Assembly: GCA_959604655.1 (NCBI GenBank) | Contig: CAUHCL010000103.1 | Span: forward strand, 1-7,417 | Length of the DNA: 7,417 nt | Reading direction: 5' to 3' | Origin: an uncultured Alistipes sp. | GTDB taxonomy: Bacteria > Bacteroidota > Bacteroidia > Bacteroidales > Rikenellaceae | Shown here: in pieces, positions 1 through 5,220 of the stretch | How positions within the stretch are numbered: the first letter of the stretch is position 1 | Layout of the letters: each line of letters starts with the position of its first letter | Notes under the pieces: model-generated | Told to the model about the DNA's origin: nothing | Database searches by the model: none | The model's input: the letters and a program-made list of their open reading frames with translations, nothing else | Program-made: the position numbers and the translations under genes

Positions 1-19
1 AGCGCTGGCCGCAGCCCTT

Positions 20-1300
20 TTATTGTTTCCCGCTCTCCGAATCGCGGAATATGACGTGCTCCAGCAGCAACACGGTAAGCACGCCCATGACGAAACCGTT
101 ACCCACGATGGGCTTCAGCATCGGAGGAATGACCGACATGGGAATGCTCGAAAAGAGCAGCGCCACCATGACGGGCAGGCCGATTGTGAGATACGCTTCG
201 AATCTTGCCGCGCCGCCCGTCGCCGCCATCATCTGAAACGATGCCGCCAGCTGGGTGCCCATCAAATAGAGTAGGATGACGCCTATCACGGTATTGGGGA
301 TGGCCGACAGCACGGCTATGAGCGACGGCACAAAGGCACACACCACGAGTCCCGCGCCTGCGGGCAGCAGCGCGAAACGCGACGCGCAGAGCGACGAGGC
401 GATCACCCCCGGCGACATGGAATAATTCACGGGGCCTATGATGCCCATTCCGCCCGCTGCGATGTTCATAAGGCCCGTAAGCCCCACGCCGCGGCGGCAA
501 CGCTTGTCGGTATCGGTCGTGCCGAGCATGGCGCCGAGCGACTGCACCGACCCCACGTCGTTGATAACCAGAGCCACATAGCAGAACAGAAACGCCGCGA
601 TCATGCTGCCGTCGAACTCTAAACGGGGCAGAAGCAAGGCACCCTCCGACTCGGAATAGGCCGCGAACACGTCGCCGAAACCGCCGTAAGCGGCATAATA
701 TACGGCGCTGCCGATCAAGAGGGCGACGGGTATCACGAGCGACTTGCGCACTCCGCCCAATCGGTACGACGCTATGGCCATTGCGGGTGTGCACAGCACG
801 GTGAACCACAGTCCGAAGGCGTAGCGCGACTCCTCGCCCGCGGGAAATATCAGACTCTTGATCGTGGGCGCGAGAGTGTAGGCAATCAACATCAGTATGA
901 CCACCACTATGCGCGGAGTGAAGACCCGTTGCAGGCGTTCGAGCGTCCGTCCCAGCGACAGAGCCGCCACCGCCGCGCCGCCGATCATGACGGCCGTGTA
1001 TATCTTGTCGGTGTCGACCTCGGCGCCCTGCGACGCCAGAGCCGTTATGATGCCCACCAGAAGCACCGACGCGGGTCCCACGACGATGGGCATGCGGTGC
1101 CCCCACAACACCTGCACGATGGTCGCGGCACCCATCAGCGCGAACACCTTCTGCGCATAGAGCACCCGCTCGGCGGGCGAGCCCACCGCGATGAAGAGCG
1201 ACGTGGTGACCACGGCCACCGCGAGCACGAACCATTGCAGGCTGTAAAGCATGAGTTGTCCGAAGCGCGGACGATCGTCGATTCCGTATTTCAAATTCAT
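20..1300 (-). CDS. NCS2-family (xanthine/uracil permease) nucleobase transporter
   Basis: This 426-residue, strongly hydrophobic protein belongs to the nucleobase:cation symporter-2 family (NAT, PF00860), inner-membrane carriers that usually import uracil, xanthine or related bases with protons. Matching features are the YGIDDRPRFGQLMLYSLQWF N-terminus (5-24) leading into helix 1, the GHRMPIVVGPASVLL segment (67-81) of helix 3, and the RGVGLTGLMNIAAGGMGIIG helix (270-289). Further matches are AVLSAIPNTVIGVILLYLMG (329-348) and the PMLKPIVGNGFVMGVL C-terminus. The length is typical. The substrate signature is unusual. The family pattern [Q/E]-N-x-G-x(4)-T-[R/K/G] is replaced by MSPGVIASSL around 295-304, and the helix-8 Glu of UraA-type carriers falls at Asn247, next to Asp248 (VINDVGSVQ). 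Family membership is sure, but uracil or xanthine specificity should not be assumed. It is translationally coupled to the phosphate transporter. Its terminator, if any, lies at or beyond the window edge. Confidence 0.9.
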   Translation of the reverse strand: MNLKYGIDDRPRFGQLMLYSLQWFVLAVAVVTTSLFIAVGSPAERVLYAQKVFALMGAATIVQVLWGHRMPIVVGPASVLLVGIITALASQGAEVDTDKIYTAVMIGGAAVAALSLGRTLERLQRVFTPRIVVVILMLIAYTLAPTIKSLIFPAGEESRYAFGLWFTVLCTPAMAIASYRLGGVRKSLVIPVALLIGSAVYYAAYGGFGDVFAAYSESEGALLLPRLEFDGSMIAAFLFCYVALVINDVGSVQSLGAMLGTTDTDKRCRRGVGLTGLMNIAAGGMGIIGPVNYSMSPGVIASSLCASRFALLPAGAGLVVCAFVPSLIAVLSAIPNTVIGVILLYLMGTQLAASFQMMAATGGAARFEAYLTIGLPVMVALLFSSIPMSVIPPMLKPIVGNGFVMGVLTVLLLEHVIFRDSESGKQ

Positions 1301-1302
1301 TA
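1298..1302 (-). other. TAATG stop/start overlap coupling the phosphate transporter and permease genes
   Basis: On the minus strand the phosphate transporter stop TAA (1302-1300) shares its last base with the permease start ATG (1300-1298). No Shine-Dalgarno sequence precedes this ATG, so termination-reinitiation coupling is the likely way the permease is translated. The next residues (NLKYGIDDRP) are the conserved N-terminus of the permease family, which confirms this start. Confidence 0.8.
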
Positions 1303-3516
1303 CTGTCGGGTTTGGTGTTGCAGGAAATAGCGTTGCGACTTGACCAGGTTGCGCGACTGGAGCACGATGGTCTTGGTCTCGCTGAGGATAGCCAGGAAGA
1401 GCATGTTGGTCTTGGTCGAGGTGGTTTTGTCGCGTATGCGGCGCAGCTGGCTCGCCATCGCCTCGGCGATGGAGCCGAACAGCTCGTCGCGCAGTTCGAG
1501 TATGAGATCCAGATCGCCGAAGTCGTTGCGTTGCAGCATGACGTTTATGCGCGAGAAGATCTCCTCCACGTCGTCGTTGATCTTCATCAGATCGGCCACC
1601 TGTTCCTCCGAGAAGCCCTCGTGGTTATTGTCGATATGCTGGAAACACGGGCGGGTAATGTGCAGCAGCGCCTTGGCTATCTCGTTCATGTAGTCGACCA
1701 CCTGCACGTAGTACTGCGCCGTGTTGAGCTCGTTCTCCTTCATGCGCATGAGCATGGGCATGATGTTGTACTTGCGCTCGCGCGAGGCTTCGTACAGTTC
1801 TTCGCTCTGCTGCACCACCTCCTTGAGCGCCTTGCGGTTCTCGCGCGACACGGCTATCAGCACGCGGTCGTAGATCTGGGTGATGCGGCGCATGGTCGAG
1901 GCCACGTCGTCGATGGTGTAACGCACGGCATCGGCCACCGTCTCGGGATCCTCGTGCTGCTCGTGCACGTCGGCCGCCTCGCGGTTCTTGCGCATGTTGC
2001 TGCGCACGAGCATCCATCCGCACAGCAGCGACACGACTATTATGGCCGCATTTCCGCCGTAGCACAGCGCCAGCCCCACGCAGAAGGCTATGAGCATGGC
2101 GCCGAAGCCCGTGATGAACCATCCCGACACCACGGTCATGACGCCCGAAATGCGGTACACGGCGCTCTCGCGGCCCCAGGCGCGGTCGGCGAGCGACGAA
2201 CCCATCGACACCATGAAGCAAACGTAGGTGGTCGACAGCGGCAGCTTGAGCGACGTGGCGACCGATATGAGAATGGCCGAGGTGGTGAGGTTCACCGTCG
2301 CGCGGATCAGGTCGTAGGAACCGCCCTCGCGCTCCGCCTCCGACAACTGTTCGAAACGCCCCGAAACCCACGTGCGCACCGCATCGGGCACCACGCGTTC
2401 GTAGGCGCCGTGTATGTTCATCGCCATGCGCACCAGTCCGCGCGAGGCGGGCGTGGAGCCGTACTGCTCGCGGCCCTCGTTCTGGCTCGAAAGCGACAGC
2501 TCGGTCTTGCTGACCGACAGCGCGCGCTTCGAGGTCCACAGCGTCACTATCATTATCAGTCCCGCGGCCAGCAGCAGATACATGTTGGCCGACACGGGTC
2601 CTGCCAGTTCGGCCATGTTCATGGCGGTGTCGCCGCTTTCCGATGCCATCATGTAGGAGTCGAAGCCCGCCACGGGCACTCCCACGAAGTTCACCAGGTC
2701 GTTGCCCGCGAAGGCCAGTGCCAGTGCGAACGTACCCGCGAGGATGTTCATCTTGAGTATGTTGATACGGAACATCTGCAAGAAGAAGAGCGCTATGCTG
2801 CACACGATCCAGATTATGAAGAGCGAGAAGGTAAGATGCCCGTCGATGTACTGTATCACCGCCGAGTCGCTCAATATGCCCTTCAGTCCTTTGAAAAGGG
2901 CGAAGTAGACGATGGCCGTGAACGATATTCCGCACCACAGGGCGCCCAGACGGCGGAACATGACGTGATAGCGGAACGAGAAGATCATGCGCGAGACATA
3001 CATCACGATCGAGCCGCACGTGAAGGCTATGACCACCGACAGCAGTATTCCCGCCACGATGGCCAGCGCGCGGGTGGAGTTGATGTATTCGCCGATCCTC
3101 GCCAGCGAGATGCTGTCGTCGGAGGTTATTATCACCACCGAGACGGCCAGCGCCGCGCCCAGCAGGCAGAAGACGAGCGCCACGGTGGTGGATGTGGGCA
3201 GTCCGAGGGTGTTGTAGATGTCGAGCAGTATTATGTTGGCCAGCATGACCGACAGGTAGAGGATCATCACCTGACGGAACGTGAAGTGGGCGGGGTCGAA
3301 CATTCCGCTGCGCGCCACCTCCATCATGCCGCTCGACGTGACGGCTCCGATGATGATTCCGATCGACGCCACCGCCATGATGATCTTCAGGGGCGCGGCT
3401 TTCGATGCTATGGCCGAATTGAGGAAGTTGGCCGCATCGTTCATCACACCGATGAAAAGGCCCGTGACGGCGAGGACGATCATCACCACGAGCATGAAAG
3501 TGTAAATATGCTCCAT
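1300..3516 (-). CDS. PiT-family inorganic phosphate transporter with C-terminal PhoU-like domain
   Basis: This is a 738-residue inner-membrane carrier of the PiT family (PF01384), expected to import phosphate with a coupled cation. The family's two inverted signature repeats are visible. The first is GVMNDAANFLNSAIASKA (23-40), standing for the GxNDxAN motif. The second is AFAGNDLVNFVGVPVAGF (268-285). Each half also has a hydrophobic substrate-site hairpin: YNTLGLPTSTTVALVF (101-116) and LKLPLSTTYVCFMVSMGSSL (423-442). About a dozen membrane segments span residues 7-503, with a polar cytoplasmic loop at about 329-400 between the halves. Residues about 525-735 are charged, membrane-free and helical, resembling PhoU/DUF47 domains, so the protein appears to carry its own regulatory domain. 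This explains its size against roughly 400-500 for plain PiT proteins; related long forms are common in Bacteroidetes. It leads a two-gene operon behind a good promoter and a possible Pho-like site. Phosphate as the ion is a family inference; sulfate is a minor alternative. Confidence 0.93.
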   Translation of the reverse strand: MEHIYTFMLVVMIVLAVTGLFIGVMNDAANFLNSAIASKAAPLKIIMAVASIGIIIGAVTSSGMMEVARSGMFDPAHFTFRQVMILYLSVMLANIILLDIYNTLGLPTSTTVALVFCLLGAALAVSVVIITSDDSISLARIGEYINSTRALAIVAGILLSVVIAFTCGSIVMYVSRMIFSFRYHVMFRRLGALWCGISFTAIVYFALFKGLKGILSDSAVIQYIDGHLTFSLFIIWIVCSIALFFLQMFRINILKMNILAGTFALALAFAGNDLVNFVGVPVAGFDSYMMASESGDTAMNMAELAGPVSANMYLLLAAGLIMIVTLWTSKRALSVSKTELSLSSQNEGREQYGSTPASRGLVRMAMNIHGAYERVVPDAVRTWVSGRFEQLSEAEREGGSYDLIRATVNLTTSAILISVATSLKLPLSTTYVCFMVSMGSSLADRAWGRESAVYRISGVMTVVSGWFITGFGAMLIAFCVGLALCYGGNAAIIVVSLLCGWMLVRSNMRKNREAADVHEQHEDPETVADAVRYTIDDVASTMRRITQIYDRVLIAVSRENRKALKEVVQQSEELYEASRERKYNIMPMLMRMKENELNTAQYYVQVVDYMNEIAKALLHITRPCFQHIDNNHEGFSEEQVADLMKINDDVEEIFSRINVMLQRNDFGDLDLILELRDELFGSIAEAMASQLRRIRDKTTSTKTNMLFLAILSETKTIVLQSRNLVKSQRYFLQHQTRQ

Positions 3517-3537
3517 GCGTTTGAGTCAATTAGCAAA

Positions 3538-3569
3538 CAAAGATACGCCAAGCGGTCCCCGACGGCAAA
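3538..3569 (-). promoter_or_regulatory. Bacteroidetes-type sigma-ABfr promoter for the phosphate transporter operon
   Basis: On the minus strand a TTTG (3569-3566, the end of a seven-T run) is followed after exactly 20 bp by TATCTTTG (3545-3538). This matches the Bacteroidetes primary-sigma consensus of TTTG at -33 and TAnnTTTG at -7. Transcription should begin a few bases downstream, giving a short leader of roughly 15-20 nt before the ATG at 3516. The leader has no Shine-Dalgarno sequence. This is the only good promoter I found in the window. It should drive both the phosphate transporter and the permease gene behind it. Confidence 0.85.
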
Positions 3570-3584
3570 AAAACGGGCCAATTG

Positions 3585-3601
3585 TTAACGTAAATTTAAC
3601 A
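3585..3601. promoter_or_regulatory. Pho-box-like direct repeat upstream of the phosphate transporter promoter
   Basis: On the plus strand TTAACG (3585-3590) and TTAACA (3596-3601) form a direct repeat with an 11-bp period. On the minus strand this reads TATGTTAA and TACGTTAA, 7 of 8 identical. Direct repeats at 11-bp period are the hallmark of PhoB/PhoP-type sites, and TTAACA-like units are the known Bacillus PhoP half-site. The block sits 16 bp upstream of the -33 element of the phosphate transporter promoter, where an activator could act. The same bases also form an inverted repeat, TGTTAA-N7-TTAACA (3583-3601), so a dimeric palindrome-binding regulator is an alternative. The AT-rich composition makes chance a real possibility. 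Confidence 0.35.
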
Positions 3602-3612
3602 TACGCCACGTA

Positions 3613-3638
3613 CTAAAAATGGGCGGTACCTGTCGCCC
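3613..3638 (-). terminator. Possible second (backup) terminator
   Basis: On the minus strand GGGCG (3638-3634) can pair with CGCCC (3625-3621) around an 8-nt loop, and the stem is followed directly by ATTTTTAGT. The 5-bp stem is short, but it is all G-C and has a five-T run after it, better than the U-tract of the main terminator upstream. It could catch read-through from the susC/susD operon before the next promoter. It could also be chance pairing in a GC-rich gap. Confidence 0.4.
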
Positions 3639-3680
3639 GCACCCCGAACAACATGTCGGGTAACCGCTTCGACAGGCGGC

Positions 3681-3717
3681 ATAACGAAAACGGGGCGCCG
3701 AATTGTCGGCGCCCCGT
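3681..3717 (-). terminator. Rho-independent terminator of the susC/susD-like operon
   Basis: A perfect 12-bp inverted repeat, ACGGGGCGCCGA and TCGGCGCCCCGT with a 4-nt loop (3702-3705), lies 22 nt past the susD-like stop codon. On the minus strand the stem is followed by TTTCGTTAT, which together with the terminal T of the stem gives a short, imperfect U-tract. Position, stem strength and orientation all fit an intrinsic terminator closing the operon. Confidence 0.85.
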
Positions 3718-3739
3718 CGGTCATCTTCTCGATCGGCGA

Positions 3740-5200
3740 TTACAGAGGATTCTGGTCGCTGCTCGATATGTTGGGATTCGAGTTGATCTCGATCGAAAGG
3801 GGAATCTGGTAGGTAAAGTCCTTTCCTGCGGGAATCACCGCCTTGTGCTGGTGGTTGGTCGACGACGCACGGTCCACACCGACGTTGAAACGCTTGTTGG
3901 TGAAGAACTCGTGACCCTCGCCCCACAACTCGATGCGGCTCTGGAGGAATATCTCGTCGAGCAGGGCACTGCCCGTCTTGGTCGACTTGGCGTATGCGCT
4001 GTCGCGCTTCGAAACCAGCTCGAACAGAGTCTGCTGTGCCGACGCGTCGTCGCCGCCGCGGGCCTCGGCCTCGGCCTTGAGCAGGTAGGCCTCCGACAGA
4101 CGCATGTAGATCTCGTCGGCACGATAGGTCGGGGTGTTGAACTTGAGGTTCACGTAAGCGGGATACTTACCCTCGGCCTCGGCCATGAAGTTCTTCTTGC
4201 GATAGTCGGTAGCGGGAATTTTGTCATAAAGACGGTTGTCGATGGCCACGTAGATGCCCTTGTTGTTGGCGTTGTCGGTGGCCGTACGCGAGATCCACGA
4301 AGCGAACGAGCGGTTCTCCAGCGAGGTGGCCATCGCCCAGGTGTAGGCATAGATGGTCTCGGGGAGCGAGGCGCTCTGGAAGCCCGAAGTGGTGTACTCC
4401 TCCTCGTTCATGAGCGAGTAGCCGCTCGCGATCACCGCGGCAGCGGCGTTCTTGGCCACGGTGTAGTTGCCCGAAACCATAGCCACGCGGGCCAGTACCA
4501 TGTTGGCCACGTCGCCGTCGATGTCGGTCACCGACTCGTGAGCGTCATAACCCGCCTCGTCGAAGATCTTCACGGCCTGCTGCAAGTCGGCGGTGATGTT
4601 GGCGAACACCTCGGTCGAAGGAGTGCGGCCTTTGGCACCCTCCTTGGCGCTCGTGTAGTAAGGTACGCCCGCCTTGTCGCGGCCGCCGTGCATGTAGTCG
4701 TCCTGATAGAGGTTCATCAGGAAGTAGTATGCCAGCGCGCGGTGCGTCATGGCCTGGGCCTTGTATACGAGAGCCGCACCCCCGGCATCCTCGGGAATGA
4801 GGTCGAGGATCTGGTTGGCCATGTAGACCATCTTGTAGTAGCAGTACCAGCGGTCTGCCGTGAGCGAAGCGGTCTGCTGACGCAGATTCTCGAACATGTA
4901 CTCGTCGGCGAACCAGTTCGAGAGGGCGGTGAGCACCATGTCGTTGCCCTGAAGGTCCATGCCGAAGTTCCATACCATGTAACCGCGGTCGTTGGTCGAT
5001 GCGCGACGGCTGCCGGTGTGCAGGTAATCGATCATTCCGAGCAACATGGGCGACAGCACCAGGTCGGGATCCTTCTTCACCAACTCCTGCAACTGTTCGT
5101 CCGAGAAACTGCCTCCGGCGGGTTCCGTGTCAAGCTCGCCGGCGCAAGAACTGAAAAGCAGCACGGCGGCCATTGCCATATACAATATATTTTTTCTCAT
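3740..5200 (-). CDS. SusD/RagB-family nutrient-uptake surface lipoprotein
   Basis: This 486-residue surface lipoprotein should form the substrate-binding lid on the upstream SusC-type barrel. The N-terminus MRKNILYMAMAAVLLFSSC is a lipoprotein signal peptide with lipobox FSSC and predicted lipidated Cys19. It is followed by a short AGELDTEPAGG linker, the usual SusD start pattern. Residues about 35-210 fit the SusD-like N-terminal region, including the TPR-like helix around 146-166 (KAQAMTHRALAYYFLMNLYQ). Residues about 280-486 fit the SusD/RagB C-terminal region: RADEIYMRLSEAYLLKAEAE at 360-379, then ELWGEGHEFFTNKRFN at 424-439, then an IPLS...NPN...QNP ending. The final GY often seen in the family is replaced by a bare Leu. 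The length is typical and the start is fixed by the signal peptide and strong ribosome site. The gene is complete and followed by a hairpin terminator. No sugar or peptide specificity can be read from it. Confidence 0.95.
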   Translation of the reverse strand: MRKNILYMAMAAVLLFSSCAGELDTEPAGGSFSDEQLQELVKKDPDLVLSPMLLGMIDYLHTGSRRASTNDRGYMVWNFGMDLQGNDMVLTALSNWFADEYMFENLRQQTASLTADRWYCYYKMVYMANQILDLIPEDAGGAALVYKAQAMTHRALAYYFLMNLYQDDYMHGGRDKAGVPYYTSAKEGAKGRTPSTEVFANITADLQQAVKIFDEAGYDAHESVTDIDGDVANMVLARVAMVSGNYTVAKNAAAAVIASGYSLMNEEEYTTSGFQSASLPETIYAYTWAMATSLENRSFASWISRTATDNANNKGIYVAIDNRLYDKIPATDYRKKNFMAEAEGKYPAYVNLKFNTPTYRADEIYMRLSEAYLLKAEAEARGGDDASAQQTLFELVSKRDSAYAKSTKTGSALLDEIFLQSRIELWGEGHEFFTNKRFNVGVDRASSTNHQHKAVIPAGKDFTYQIPLSIEINSNPNISSSDQNPL

Positions 5201-5206
5201 AAGTTA

Positions 5207-5213
5207 TCCTCCT
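5207..5213 (-). promoter_or_regulatory. Strong Shine-Dalgarno sequence of the susD-like gene
   Basis: Read on the minus strand, the 20-nt gap between the susC-like stop and the susD-like ATG is TACAAAAAGGAGGATAACTT. It contains AGGAGG (5213-5208) in a longer AAAAAGGAGGA run, with a 7-nt spacer to the ATG at 5200. That is near-perfect complementarity to a canonical anti-Shine-Dalgarno at good spacing. It supports the ATG at 5200 as the start. It is notable because Bacteroidetes genes usually rely little on this signal, and neither of the other two visible starts (3516 and 1300) has one. Confidence 0.75.
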
Positions 5214-5220
5214 TTTTGTA

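Noticed and set aside
4..20. A small hairpin, GCTG-GCCG-CAGC, followed on the plus strand by CCTTTT, next to the permease stop.
   Set aside because: The stem is only 4 bp and the sequence is cut by the window edge, so neither its full extent nor its direction can be judged.
2219..2226. TACGTTTG on the minus strand, matching the Bacteroidetes -7 consensus, inside the phosphate transporter gene.
   Set aside because: No TTTG lies about 20 bp upstream, and the bases encode a conserved Thr-Tyr-Val-Cys segment, so the match is most likely coincidental.
1625..3529. A 634-codon minus-strand frame overlapping the phosphate transporter in another frame.
   Set aside because: The product is an Arg/His/Gly-rich shadow with no domain, lying entirely on the transporter coding sequence.
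1312..3588. A 758-codon open frame on the plus strand, antisense to the whole phosphate transporter gene.
   Set aside because: The translation is rich in His, Arg and Gly with low-complexity charged stretches and no recognisable domain. It mirrors a convincing membrane protein on the other strand, as expected in GC-rich DNA with strong codon bias. No promoter or ribosome site was seen for it.
3642..3680. Short inverted repeats (CCCGA/TCGGG and CCGC/GCGG) in the gap between the two hairpin terminators.
   Set aside because: The stems are only 4-5 bp with 8-nt loops, which is expected by chance in GC-rich DNA.
3585..3926. A 113-codon minus-strand frame spanning the susD end, the terminator and the intergenic gap.
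   Set aside because: It starts inside susD in another frame and crosses the strong terminator hairpin. The composition is not protein-like.
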